A stretch of 64,000 bases of DNA from Pseudomonas fluorescens (GTDB taxonomy: Bacteria > Pseudomonadota > Gammaproteobacteria > Pseudomonadales > Pseudomonadaceae). Positions within the stretch are counted from its first letter, which is position 1, and the number at the start of each line of letters is the position of its first letter. The notes below the pieces were generated by a model. The model made no database searches. It worked only from the letters and a program-made list of their open reading frames with translations, and was not told where the DNA came from. A program made the translations under genes and the position numbers. The stretch lies in assembly GCF_000730425.1 (NCBI RefSeq), contig NZ_CP008896.1, positions 3,844,001 through 3,908,000 on the forward strand. Reading direction: 5' to 3'. Positions 1 to 7,942 of the stretch are shown here, in pieces.

Positions 1-131
1 TTCCGATAGTATCAATATGGAATCACTGAAAATAGCACCTTACCCAGCAAACTTCAGGGCTTATCTCGATATCAGATATCACCGAAGGGCTCCAATACCT
101 ACCGATCAGTAAGGCTGCACGAACCCAATAA

Positions 132-147
132 CTGTATATGTATACAG
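132..147. promoter_or_regulatory. LexA (SOS) box
   Basis: The 16-mer CTGTATATGTATACAG fits the CTGT-N8-ACAG LexA operator exactly, with an AT-rich near-palindromic core. It lies at the edge of the truncated arsO gene. No intact SOS gene follows on either side. A plus-strand ATG at 159 opens a reading frame that runs into antisense arsO/arsC, and on the minus side the reading frames stop quickly. It is probably the orphaned promoter of an SOS-controlled gene whose body was lost when this junction formed. Confidence 0.6.
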
Positions 148-149
148 TA

Positions 150-254
150 TCATAATCTATGCCATTCATCAGCACGAGGAGCGGAGGGTTGAAGCGCGGA
201 TTGGCCGCCGCCAATAACCACGACATCAAATTTCGGATTATGACTCACCACCAT
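150..254 (-). pseudogene. arsO: arsO 5' remnant (flavin monooxygenase)
   Basis: An ATG at 254 with a strong G-rich Shine-Dalgarno (AGGGGGG) opens a 34-codon frame. Residues 8-21 (KFDVVVIGGGQSAL) are the FAD-binding Rossmann start of ArsO-type flavoprotein monooxygenases. After QSAL the frame loses all family resemblance and stops at 150. The gene follows the Grx-type arsC by 36 bp and would have been the last member of the ars operon; ArsO homologues often occur at that place. More than nine tenths of the expected protein is missing, so this is a truncated pseudogene. The break is near position 190. What lies beyond it, including a LexA box at 132-147, is unrelated sequence. Confidence 0.65.
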
Positions 255-290
255 CCCCCCCTACGTTTGCTGCGTATCGCTTACGTGGGA

Positions 291-719
291 TCAGACTTTA
301 CGGCCCAGATCATCAATTTTCACAACGACCTGTCCGTCCTCTTTGACGAAACTGCCGCGCTGCTCTTGTGGAAGCAGGTCGAGGACAGCCTCAGACGGAC
401 GACACAGGCGTGCCCCCAAGGGGGTCACGACGATGGGACGATTGATCAGGATGGGATGAGCCATCATGGCGTCAATGAGCTGGTCATCGGCAAGTGACGG
501 ATCGCCCAACCCAAGCTCTTCGTACGGCGTGCCTTTGATACGGAGGAGCGCCCGCACCTCTATACCCATATCCTTGATCAACCTGATTAGCGTTGGCCGA
601 TCAGGTGGGGTTTTCAGGTACTCAATTACCGTTGGCTCTTCACCGCTGTTGCGGATCAATGCCAAGGTATTGCGGGAAGTGCCACATTCCGGGTTGTGAT
701 AAATCGTGATCTGATTCAT
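291..719 (-). CDS. arsC: arsenate reductase, glutaredoxin-dependent (R773 ArsC type)
   Basis: This 142-residue cytoplasmic enzyme reduces arsenate to arsenite using glutathione and glutaredoxin. The start (MNQITIYHNPECGTSRN) matches the plasmid R773 ArsC family, with the catalytic cysteine at residue 12 in the NPxCGTSRNT motif. The conserved segment around HPILINRPIVVTPLGARLCRP carries the arginines that bind the oxyanion. Length equals the family norm of about 141 residues. I chose the ATG at 719 over an upstream in-frame start because the family begins there. It is unrelated in fold to the two LMW-phosphatase-type reductases in the same operon. It lies 25 bp downstream of arsH. Confidence 0.93.
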   Translation of the reverse strand: MNQITIYHNPECGTSRNTLALIRNSGEEPTVIEYLKTPPDRPTLIRLIKDMGIEVRALLRIKGTPYEELGLGDPSLADDQLIDAMMAHPILINRPIVVTPLGARLCRPSEAVLDLLPQEQRGSFVKEDGQVVVKIDDLGRKV

Positions 720-744
720 ATCTGATGTCTCGCTGTTGAGAGGC

Positions 745-1458
745 TCAAATGGATCGCTGGTTGACGCGTTCGGATAGCTCCCCAGCGGACTCTTTACGCT
801 CGGAGTAACGATCAACCAGGTAATCTTGGCGATCACGCAACAACAGCGTGAACTTCATCAGTTCTTCCATCACGTCGACCAGACGGTCGTAGTACGAGGA
901 CGGCTTCATCCGGCCCGTCTCATCGAATTCGGTGAAGGCCTTAGCTACTGAGGATTGGTTTGGGATGGTGAACATGCGCATCCAACGCCCCAGTACCCGC
1001 AGCTGATTAACTACGTTGAAGGACTGCGAGCCGCCGCAGACTTGCATCACCGCAAGGGTCTTTCCTTGCGTAGGTCGTACAGCACCTATCGCCAGCGGAA
1101 CCCAGTCAATCTGAGCCTTGAAAACCGCACTCATGGAGCCGTGTCGCTCAGGAGAGCACCACACCTGGCCTTCCGACCATTGCATCAGTTTGCGCAGCTC
1201 CGCGACTTTGGGGTGGGTGTCGGGTGCATCATCCGGCAGCGGAAGGCCCGACGGATCGAATATCTTTGTTTCAGCGCCAAACTGCTCCAGAAGTCGAGCG
1301 GCCTCCTGGGTCACCAACCGGCTGAAGGATCGCTCTCGTGTCGACCCATACAGAAGAAGGATTCGAGGTTTATGGAGTGAGGACGTGCGAGGCGCCAGTT
1401 GCTCCAGGGTTGGAATGTCAAGCAGCTCGGCTTGGACATTCGGCAGCGTATCTTGCAT
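745..1458 (-). CDS. arsH: ArsH, NADPH-dependent FMN reductase / organoarsenical oxidase
   Basis: A 237-residue flavodoxin-like protein. The phosphate-binding loop [12 protein letters not shown] (around residues 40-51) and the segment following [19 protein letters not shown] are typical of ArsH. The known role is NADPH-dependent oxidation of trivalent methyl- and aryl-arsenicals to less toxic pentavalent forms, and some members reduce quinones or metals. The ATG at 1458 is preceded by AGGAG at good spacing, so it is preferred over an in-frame start 33 bp upstream. It lies 46 bp downstream of the second LMW-type arsC and 25 bp upstream of the Grx-type arsC, as part of the ars operon. Confidence 0.93.
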   Translation of the reverse strand: MQDTLPNVQAELLDIPTLEQLAPRTSSLHKPRILLLYGSTRERSFSRLVTQEAARLLEQFGAETKIFDPSGLPLPDDAPDTHPKVAELRKLMQWSEGQVWCSPERHGSMSAVFKAQIDWVPLAIGAVRPTQGKTLAVMQVCGGSQSFNVVNQLRVLGRWMRMFTIPNQSSVAKAFTEFDETGRMKPSSYYDRLVDVMEELMKFTLLLRDRQDYLVDRYSERKESAGELSERVNQRSI

Positions 1459-1504
1459 ACAAACTCCTAGGGATGCGCCAAGTAGGCACAACTTCCATTG
1501 CTCT

Positions 1505-1975
1505 TCAAAGCGAACCGATACGGTTCAGTTCAGCTTTGAGCTGATCAGGGCTCATGGTTTTCAACGGCAGCGCAAGAAACGCGCTCACGCGTTCGCGAAT
1601 TTTGGCGAGAGTGGCGTCAAACGCTTTTGTGATCTCGATCTCCGACCCAGTGGCTTCCGACGGATCGGCCAAACCCCAATGGGCCTTCAAGGCTGGCCCG
1701 AAAAAGATGGGGCACGCTTCACCCGCTGCCCGGTCACATACGGTTACCACGATGTCTGGTGGAGAGCCTTCAAAAATATCCGAAGCTTTGCTGCTCAAGC
1801 CTGCCGTGGAAATGCCCGCAGCCTCCAGCGTTTGCAATGCCCTTTGGTTCACTCGACCGCTGGGAAAGCTTCCTGAGCTGACCGCCTCCACGCCCTCTGA
1901 CGCCAGGTGGTTGAAAAGTGCCTCGGAGAGGATGCTACGGCAGCTGTTGTGGGTACACATGAACAAGACTTTCAT
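1505..1975 (-). CDS. arsC: arsenate reductase, low-molecular-weight phosphatase type
   Basis: This 156-residue protein begins [14 protein letters not shown], the CX5R P-loop of the LMW tyrosine-phosphatase-like arsenate reductases. The acid loop (GLADPSEA, about residues 99-106) carries the general-acid aspartate, and a cysteine pair near 82-89 ([10 protein letters not shown]) is placed like the resolving cysteines of thioredoxin-coupled ArsC. It reduces arsenate to arsenite for export by ArsB. It starts 16 bp after arsB, with AAGGAA upstream of the ATG. It is the second LMW-type arsC in the operon and is clearly diverged from the one that precedes arsR. Confidence 0.9.
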   Translation of the reverse strand: MKVLFMCTHNSCRSILSEALFNHLASEGVEAVSSGSFPSGRVNQRALQTLEAAGISTAGLSSKASDIFEGSPPDIVVTVCDRAAGEACPIFFGPALKAHWGLADPSEATGSEIEITKAFDATLAKIRERVSAFLALPLKTMSPDQLKAELNRIGSL

Positions 1976-1991
1976 CAGTAGATTCCTTGAT

Positions 1992-3275
1992 TCAGAAGCT
2001 GAGGCGCAATGCCAGGGCGCAGAGGGTGGCGATAAGGATGGGCAAGGTCAGCACGATCCCGGTCTTGAAGTAGTAACCCCAGCTGATCGTGATGTCCTTT
2101 TTGGCCAGCACGTGCAGCCACAAGAGCGTGGCCAGGCTACCGATGGGAGTGATTTTCGGCCCCAGGTCGCAGCCAATGATGTTGGCGTACACCATTGCTT
2201 GAAGAACGACGCCATCGACTTCGGCAGCATGAATGGACAAGGCACCGATCAGGACAGTGGGCATGTTGTTCATGATTGAAGACAGAAAGGCTGTGAGCAG
2301 CCCCGTACCCAAGGACGCGCCCCAGACACCGTAGCCGGCAAATACATTCAGGATCTGGGCGATGTGGTTGGTCAAACCGGCGTTCTTGAGGCCGTAGACG
2401 ACCAGATACATGCCCAGGGAAAAGATCACCACCTGCCATGGCGCGCCCTTGAGCACCTTGCCGGTGTCGATGGCGTGTCCACGGGCCGCGATGACGTAAA
2501 GAATGAATGCGCAGGCAGCCGCAATGGCACTGATCGGCACGCCCAGAGGCTCGACGACAAAGAAACCGACCAGCAGCAGAGCTAGAACCCACCAGCCTGC
2601 TATGAAAGTCGGACGATCACGTATCGCCTCTTTAGGATGATGCAACTGAGCAAGTTCGTAAGTCTTGGGCAATTCCTTGCGGAAGAACCACATCAGCATC
2701 ACCAGCGTAGCCGCAACGCTGACCAGATTCACCGGCACCATGACGGATGCGTATTCGCTGAACCCAATCTTGAAGTAATCCGCAGAGACAATGTTGACCA
2801 GATTCGAAACTACCAGAGGCAAACTCGCGGTATCAGCGATAAAACCGGCCGCCATGACGAATGCGAGGGTGGCAGCGGGCGAAAAGCGCAATGCAAATAG
2901 CATTGCGATCACGATGGGCGTGAGAATCAATGCCGCACCATCATTAGCAAATAATGCTGATACCGCAGCACCCAGTAGGATGATGAAAGCAAATAGCTTA
3001 CGAGTGCTGCCTCCGCCCCAGCGTGCGACATGCAATGCTGCCCATTCGAAAAAGCCGGCTTCATCGAGCAGAAGACTGATGATAATCACCGCGATGAACG
3101 TTGCAGTGGCATTCCAAACGATGTGCCACACCTCGGGGATATCCGCAAGAGTGACCACTCCAGTCAAGAGCGCGAGTACAGCGCCAAAGGTTGCACTCCA
3201 GCCAACACCCAGCCCTTTGGGCTGCCAGATCACCAGGACGATGGTGGCAATAAAGATCAGTACGGCAATCAACAT
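1992..3275 (-). CDS. arsB: ArsB arsenite efflux pump
   Basis: A 427-residue integral membrane protein of the ArsB (ion transporter) family that expels arsenite and antimonite using the proton-motive force. About twelve hydrophobic segments are visible, beginning [21 protein letters not shown]. Conserved stretches include [14 protein letters not shown] (about residues 120-133) and the C-terminal [11 protein letters not shown] and [19 protein letters not shown]. An upstream in-frame start at 3335 would overlap arsR and has no ribosome-binding site. The ATG at 3275 gives the family's usual length and N-terminus. It follows arsR by 25 bp. Confidence 0.95.
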   Translation of the reverse strand: MLIAVLIFIATIVLVIWQPKGLGVGWSATFGAVLALLTGVVTLADIPEVWHIVWNATATFIAVIIISLLLDEAGFFEWAALHVARWGGGSTRKLFAFIILLGAAVSALFANDGAALILTPIVIAMLFALRFSPAATLAFVMAAGFIADTASLPLVVSNLVNIVSADYFKIGFSEYASVMVPVNLVSVAATLVMLMWFFRKELPKTYELAQLHHPKEAIRDRPTFIAGWWVLALLLVGFFVVEPLGVPISAIAAACAFILYVIAARGHAIDTGKVLKGAPWQVVIFSLGMYLVVYGLKNAGLTNHIAQILNVFAGYGVWGASLGTGLLTAFLSSIMNNMPTVLIGALSIHAAEVDGVVLQAMVYANIIGCDLGPKITPIGSLATLLWLHVLAKKDITISWGYYFKTGIVLTLPILIATLCALALRLSF

Positions 3276-3300
3276 TTCAATCACTCGATTTGGAAGCAGA

Positions 3301-3657
3301 TCAGCCACATACGAGCTGGTTGATAGGACGAGCATTCATGTCGCTTAGTCGTTTGGCTTCGGTATCTAGCCAATCCTGATTCGCATCCACGACGTCCTTC
3401 AGAATTGCACTCACCCAACTAGGAAGGCCGGGATTCAGGCGGTAGTAAACCCACTGGCCTTGACGACGATCCATCAGCAGTCCCGCTGAACGAAGCAGCG
3501 CCAAGTGGCGAGAAATCTTGGGCTGGCTCTGGTCGAGCGCAGCGGTAAGCTCGCATACGCACAGCTCTCCTTCGCTCACGATGAGCAGTGTGATTTTGGT
3601 TCGAGTGTCATCTGCCAAGCACTTGAATAGTGCCGTGGGATTCATAGGCTCTGTCAT
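3301..3657 (-). CDS. arsR: ArsR arsenite-responsive repressor
   Basis: This 118-residue SmtB/ArsR-family winged-helix protein carries the ELCVCEL metalloid-binding motif at about residues 31-37, whose cysteine pair binds As(III) and releases DNA. It is followed by the recognition helix region [20 protein letters not shown]. It should repress its own operon through the inverted repeat found upstream of the first arsC. Its ATG overlaps the stop of the preceding arsC (ATGA, 3654-3657), so the two are translationally coupled. An internal ATG four codons in is a possible alternative start. Confidence 0.95.
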   Translation of the reverse strand: MTEPMNPTALFKCLADDTRTKITLLIVSEGELCVCELTAALDQSQPKISRHLALLRSAGLLMDRRQGQWVYYRLNPGLPSWVSAILKDVVDANQDWLDTEAKRLSDMNARPINQLVCG

Positions 3658-4076
3658 AGATCCTCCAAGTGTTTTGTCTTGACCAAGACGAAGAGCTTAA
3701 TGCGCTCATGGATGTCATGAAGTGTGTGGCGAAACGCGTCGGGATGATCGCTGGTGACCGGATCTGCGAAATCCCAAGTGATGACTTCGCCAGCGGCGGG
3801 CATCCATGCACATTCCCGTGCGGACTTGTCACACAGCGTGATGACGTAATCGAATTTTTCGTCGCGAAGCTCATCAATGGATTTGCTATGCAGTCCGGAT
3901 GCATCTACGTCGACATTGGCCAGAGCAGCGACAGTACGCGGGTCGACGCTGGTTGGCTCCAAGCCCGCACTGTAAGCGGCAAAACGCGGATCTGTGTGCC
4001 GAAGCAATGCTTCTGCTAAATGGGAGCGGGCAGAGTTGGCAACGCAGATGAAAAGCACTTTGATTGGGGCAGACAT
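3654..4076 (-). CDS. arsC: arsenate reductase, LMW phosphatase type, first gene of the ars operon
   Basis: A 140-residue member of the LMW protein tyrosine phosphatase / ArsC family. The P-loop CVANSAR (about residues 11-17) has the catalytic cysteine and arginine. WDFADPVT (near 101-108) provides the acid loop, and VITLCDKSARECAW has the cysteines expected for disulfide relay. It precedes arsR, as is common in pseudomonad ars clusters, and is first to be translated from the ArsR-regulated promoter at 4102-4132. It differs strongly from the second LMW-type arsC, so the two are not a recent duplication. Some relatives may act on other phosphorylated substrates, so the precise substrate is inferred from context. 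Confidence 0.85.
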   Translation of the reverse strand: MSAPIKVLFICVANSARSHLAEALLRHTDPRFAAYSAGLEPTSVDPRTVAALANVDVDASGLHSKSIDELRDEKFDYVITLCDKSARECAWMPAAGEVITWDFADPVTSDHPDAFRHTLHDIHERIKLFVLVKTKHLEDL

Positions 4077-4101
4077 GGCAATCTCGACACATACGTTGAA
4101 T

Positions 4102-4132
4102 CGAATATATGATTTATCGCATATTCGGTAAA
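4102..4132 (-). promoter_or_regulatory. ars operon promoter with ArsR operator
   Basis: On the minus strand a -35-like TTTACC (4132-4127) and a -10-like TATATT (4109-4104) are 17 bp apart. A perfect 7-bp inverted repeat CGAATAT / ATATTCG (4102-4108 and 4121-4127) covers the spacer and the -10, as expected for an ArsR-family operator that blocks RNA polymerase. The predicted transcript would start about 20 bp before the first arsC ATG. The match is by eye; no binding data. Confidence 0.7.
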
Positions 4133-4456
4133 GCGTATATTTTTGCGTCGCCGGTCACCAGCGTGTAAGGGCAGCGCTCGTCAGATCGTCGGACGACTTT
4201 TCGTCGGAAGACGAGCTGATCACAACGCAAATCAGCTGTAACCAGTACAGCAAGTTCAACAGCAGCATTGGGCCGAATTTTTCCAACACTAAGAGGTGCC
4301 AGGATTGGGCCACAAAGCTCACTTGCTGAATTCTTTTTTGGCTGTTGGGCACAACATGCTAGTGCGACAGATTTCCTGTCATCAGCCAGCGGAGGCTTGT
4401 TGACGATCTGCATCCCCCAGATTATTGTTGCGGCTAACAACGAATTTGTGACGATT
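4133..4456. other. intergenic region between the ars operon and marR; no gene recognised
   Basis: About 320 bp separate the divergent ars and marR transcription units. Open frames exist on both strands (for example 4155-4352 on the minus strand) but none has a convincing start signal or a recognisable protein family. A short imperfect direct repeat CGTCGGACGAC / CGTCGGAAGAC lies near 4188-4212. The marR promoter must be here but I could not assign it. Confidence 0.5.
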
Positions 4457-4954
4457 ATGCCGAAGCGGAAAAAAGACCAGTTGTCCCAGGATGCCGAGGA
4501 TCTGTACGAGGCGTTGAATCAGCTCGTCCGTGTCTACCAGTTTCGAGATAGAGATCGGATTTGCTGCTACGACGTTTCAGTCACCCAGTGCTACGCGGTC
4601 GAAACGCTGGTCAAGAAAGGAGCCATGCGGCTTCAGGTCTTGGCTGAAAAGATGTTTTTAGACAAAAGCACGGCAAGCCGCGTAATCGATGCGCTCGAAC
4701 GCAAGGGGTATGTGTCACGCGCTGAGGATAACGAAGACCGCCGTGCCGTGAAGATCCAGGCCACGGACGCGGGCAGGGAACTCTACGAAAAAATCAGGGG
4801 CGATCTCATTGCCGAAGAGATAACAATGATCGAGAACCTTTCAGCCGAAGCCAGGCAAGGAGCATTAACCTTGCTCAGGCAGATTACACGAGCTACCGAA
4901 AAACGCTGCGGCCTCACAAATGAGCGTGGCTCAGATCCAACGCAAGCCTATTGA
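4457..4954 (+). CDS. MarR-family transcriptional regulator
   Basis: A 165-residue winged-helix protein. The DNA-binding core includes AEKMFLDKSTASRVIDALERKGYV (about residues 66-89) followed by the wing DNEDRRAVKIQATDAGREL, the characteristic MarR DxRx signature. N-terminal cysteines in RDRICCYDVSVTQCYAV could sense thiophilic ligands such as arsenicals, but that is inference. The ATG at 4457 is chosen because the family-like sequence starts there; upstream in-frame codons lack similarity. It stands 53 bp before the arsN-like acetyltransferase on the same strand and divergent from the ars operon, suggesting it controls that gene. Confidence 0.85.
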   Translation: MPKRKKDQLSQDAEDLYEALNQLVRVYQFRDRDRICCYDVSVTQCYAVETLVKKGAMRLQVLAEKMFLDKSTASRVIDALERKGYVSRAEDNEDRRAVKIQATDAGRELYEKIRGDLIAEEITMIENLSAEARQGALTLLRQITRATEKRCGLTNERGSDPTQAY

Positions 4955-5007
4955 ATCTCCATTTTTTGATTCAAACGTTGTTACTACCAACATAATGGAA
5001 CCCGATC

Positions 5008-5565
5008 ATGCGTATCCGTCCTGCTGAGCCAGTTGATGCAACCTCGATAGCCACTATTTATAACCAAGGGATTGCGGAACGAAGTTCCACGTTCGAGACC
5101 ACTCCGCGTAACCCTGATGACATGCTAGAGCGACTTGAGGCTCATGATCGTTATCCCGTTCTGGTGATGCTTGATGAGCACGATAAGGTCATCGGATGGG
5201 CGAGCCTTAGTGACTACCGCAATCGCGCGTGCTATGACGGCATCGCTGACTTTTCGATTTACATGAGCCGTGAGGTGCGAGGCCAAGGGCTGGGTAAGAA
5301 TCTCCTTCAGGCGCTGCTTAAAGAGGCAGAAGCTCGTGGATTTTGGAAAGTCCTTTCTCGCGTGTTCACATCTAACCGCGCCAGTCTCGCCCTGTGCGAA
5401 GCTTGCGGATTCCGCCAAGTCGGGGTTTACGAGAAACATGCATGCCTTGACGGTCGTTGGATCGACTGCGCAATTGTCGAGCGACTCATTCCTACGAATC
5501 AAATGCCGTGGCTAACACCAATGGCTGCAACCAAGACTGAATCAAATGGATTAAGCGGCTGTTAG
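5008..5565 (+). CDS. arsN: GNAT N-acetyltransferase, ArsN1 / phosphinothricin acetyltransferase type
   Basis: This 185-residue GNAT protein begins MRIRPAEPVDATSIATIYNQG. The acetyl-CoA pyrophosphate loop is SREVRGQGLGKNLL (about residues 88-101), followed by NRASLALCEACGFRQVGVYEKH, the pattern of the Pat/Bar/ArsN1 group. ArsN1 proteins acetylate the alpha-amino group of arsinothricin, an arsenic analogue of phosphinothricin, and many also act on phosphinothricin. Proximity to an ars operon favours the ArsN assignment. The C-terminal tail after about residue 165 is extended and low in similarity. The gene is likely co-transcribed with the preceding marR. Confidence 0.8.
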   Translation: MRIRPAEPVDATSIATIYNQGIAERSSTFETTPRNPDDMLERLEAHDRYPVLVMLDEHDKVIGWASLSDYRNRACYDGIADFSIYMSREVRGQGLGKNLLQALLKEAEARGFWKVLSRVFTSNRASLALCEACGFRQVGVYEKHACLDGRWIDCAIVERLIPTNQMPWLTPMAATKTESNGLSGC

Positions 5566-5951
5566 GGTTCTCTATCACACTTAAAATCTTGTCAGTCAGG
5601 CTACGTACAGCGAAACAATCAATCACGGCCTAACTGGTCAAGTCGAATGCAAATAGGTGGTCAAGCCTATGTAATTACGCAGCCCACTGGAGTGGATTGC
5701 GCTAGCGACGTAATTCCCCTGCTCATGCTTGAATCGACGTTGAGATAGATACCGATGTCTGCGGACATTGAATACGCGAAATCGACGTATGCGGCATAAA
5801 TCCCGTATATGCGTAAACCGCTGCTATCGGTGCACATCCAATGCCCGATCAATACGCAATAGGCGTCGGTATTAACAATGACATCCAACGCCCAGCAATA
5901 AGCCACAGAAATCACCGGATCCAGAGCAACTGCGCCACGCCATAAAAATAT
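5566..5951. other. intergenic region between arsN and the second tniQ; no confident gene
   Basis: About 385 bp of mixed composition. An 82-codon minus-strand frame (5667-5915) lies directly downstream of tniQ on the same strand, but its protein (rich in Tyr and Cys) resembles nothing I know. The DNA has weak internal repetition: CATCCAA-GCCC followed by CAATA, twice near 5835-5900, and ATCGACGT twice near 5732-5785. No transposon-end repeats or terminator are visible. Confidence 0.4.
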
Positions 5952-7625
5952 CTACTGGGGCTTTGAATTGGACGCGATCATCTCCATGTATGCATTGCCA
6001 CCCATGGGAATATCATAACCTAGTGGCCCTTCCCATTGCCGCGAGACGCCGGTATTTCTAAGCATAACCTCAACCTTAATGCCGTCCTTAACCATGCTGT
6101 CTAAATTCCACTCGAAGTGATTTATGAGAGCCTGGCAGGCCACATGAGGTACTGTTGTCAATAATCTCAAGCTGGAGTTGTTTGGCGGTAACTTAAGCCT
6201 CGCGATCTCCGACATCGTCCATATAAATCTCCGCAACCTAAAATGCCAAAGAGACTCAAATTGAAGTTCAAGTTGAGCTGACAACAACGGGAAAGACTTA
6301 CGAGTCGCACGCTGCCTACTTACTTTTCGCGGCAAAAGTGCAAGCATGTTACTGATATTTACTCGCACCTGTTTTTGGGTGATGCGGTACAAGTTCTCAA
6401 CGCCCTCTATAAGAATAGTTGCGTATTTTTCGTCCTCATCGTTCACCGCCGGCTCGGCACTACTCTTCTGCATTACGTTCCCTGTAATTTTACTCAACAA
6501 CCAGTCCTTATCGTTTTCGTTGAGCCAACGGGTTACTTGATAAGCACTTACCCAAAGATAGTCCATACCAATGCCTGGCTTCACTTCAAGTAGCATTGAG
6601 ATTTTTTCTCGATAAGCCTTTTTCTTATGTTCTGGCAAAGTTTTCTCTTTAAGACGGACCGTCGGGTTTGCCGAGCTAGCAAGTAGAGACTCTTCTGCCA
6701 AGCATTTCTCAAACTTTTCTGCACATCCAAAAAGATGGAGAGATATTAAAAGATGCCTTGCCAACGGCATATCAATTTGACCTCTTGTTGTCGATAGCCT
6801 AATCCATTGACTTCGAATTCCAGCTGCGTATGCCAAATCAATTTTTGAAATAATTTTATCGCTGAACTTATCACGAATACTGCTAAATAATTTAGCTGTG
6901 CCAATTAGGTTCCCATGAACAAACCCTTGCTTCTTTGCTTGACGCCGATAACAAGCAGCCAAAACCGTATAATCTATCGATGGCAGATTGCGTTGCAGAA
7001 TATCATTTACAAAAACTGCAAACTCGCGCTCTTCATTTGAGGCGAGTGAGCGGTTCGCAGGTTTAACAGCGTTCCACCCGCAAGCACAATCATCGGTCAA
7101 CCCCGGTAACAATCGGTTTTTACGATAAAAAGGATGAGAGCAATTAGGGCAAGATTGAAGAAGTTCTTCACCATGTCGCCAGCACGCTGTAACGCCCGGT
7201 ACATGATGAGCTCGGTGCCAATATGCGTAGCCACACTCTATGAGGTCGGCCTGCACACAGGCCAAGCAAATTTTAGCTCTGCTATTCCTCGTACCTTCTC
7301 TCCTAGGCACTCGAGCGACATCAGATAAAACCTTGTCAAACTCCTTAGAGGGTTCTTTTGATAATCCTATAAAAGGTTTGTAGGCTGGGAACGTAGTGTT
7401 AATCTCAAGCAACTCAGCCAAGTTGCTTTCTTTAACTCCCGGCAATCGAGAAGCAAGGTTTTCTAATTGCTTCGGTATGATAGATAGCTGAAATGGCGCA
7501 ACGCCAAAAAGATCACGAAAGGTTTCTGCCTCGGTTTTGTTTCCGGACAAAAAATGGTATCTCGTAATACGAGATAATAGTGTCTCGTCTGGCATAGACA
7601 TTGGGAAAAACAGAATACTGGACAT
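5952..7625 (-). CDS. second TniQ/TnsD-family transposition protein
   Basis: A 557-residue TniQ-domain protein. It begins MSSILFFPMSMPDETLLSRITRYH, the typical FFP-x-PDE-LLSR start of TnsD/TniQ proteins. The zinc site is visible as C120-x2-C123, YWHRAHH (137-141), C148 and H151, with a further C159-x2-C162. TniQ proteins bind a target site (or a guide complex) and recruit TnsC. The start at 7625 is chosen by family alignment; an in-frame GTG at 7691 is possible. The gene is clearly more AT-rich than tnsBCD and is separated from tnsD by 317 bp, so it was probably acquired separately. A second target selector could give the transposon another insertion pathway. It is not recognisable as TnsE. 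Confidence 0.85.
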   Translation of the reverse strand: MSSILFFPMSMPDETLLSRITRYHFLSGNKTEAETFRDLFGVAPFQLSIIPKQLENLASRLPGVKESNLAELLEINTTFPAYKPFIGLSKEPSKEFDKVLSDVARVPRREGTRNSRAKICLACVQADLIECGYAYWHRAHHVPGVTACWRHGEELLQSCPNCSHPFYRKNRLLPGLTDDCACGWNAVKPANRSLASNEEREFAVFVNDILQRNLPSIDYTVLAACYRRQAKKQGFVHGNLIGTAKLFSSIRDKFSDKIISKIDLAYAAGIRSQWIRLSTTRGQIDMPLARHLLISLHLFGCAEKFEKCLAEESLLASSANPTVRLKEKTLPEHKKKAYREKISMLLEVKPGIGMDYLWVSAYQVTRWLNENDKDWLLSKITGNVMQKSSAEPAVNDEDEKYATILIEGVENLYRITQKQVRVNISNMLALLPRKVSRQRATRKSFPLLSAQLELQFESLWHFRLRRFIWTMSEIARLKLPPNNSSLRLLTTVPHVACQALINHFEWNLDSMVKDGIKVEVMLRNTGVSRQWEGPLGYDIPMGGNAYMEMIASNSKPQ

Positions 7626-7942
7626 GAGTAGCCGACTTCTAACGTGGGTTCTGGTAGGACGCGAGTCCTGTGGATGGTGTTCTTTTATCACATATCACCG
7701 TGTACCCGGGTAAGGATTTTTAAAAATGAACGCCATACAGTAGCGAACAGCCAGCAATTATTTTATTAGAAAACAGCAGTTTTTACGCCAGAGTCAAAAT
7801 ACAATACACCACACATATAAATACTTTCACTGCACGCCTCGTCAAAATTCACACATCGAATCCACGCACAGCTCATATATATAGAGGCTTGTGCCGACGG
7901 CGTTACAGAGCAATATTCATACGCGGATCAGGGTGCATTCAC
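7626..7942. other. AT-rich spacer between tnsD and the second tniQ
   Basis: Some 317 bp with no convincing coding frame. It contains AT-rich tracts such as GGATTTTTAAAAATG near 7715 and TCATATATATAGAGG near 7870, compatible with a promoter for the second tniQ gene, but no clear -35/-10 pair could be assigned. An alternative GTG start for that gene lies at 7691. Confidence 0.4.

Noticed and set aside
4155..4352. Short minus-strand hydrophobic frame between ars and marR
   Set aside because: No ribosome-binding site and no recognisable transporter motif; it may be decayed DNA but cannot be supported as a gene.
5952..7625. Idea that the second tniQ could be TnsE
   Set aside because: It has the TniQ N-terminal motif and zinc finger, which TnsE lacks.
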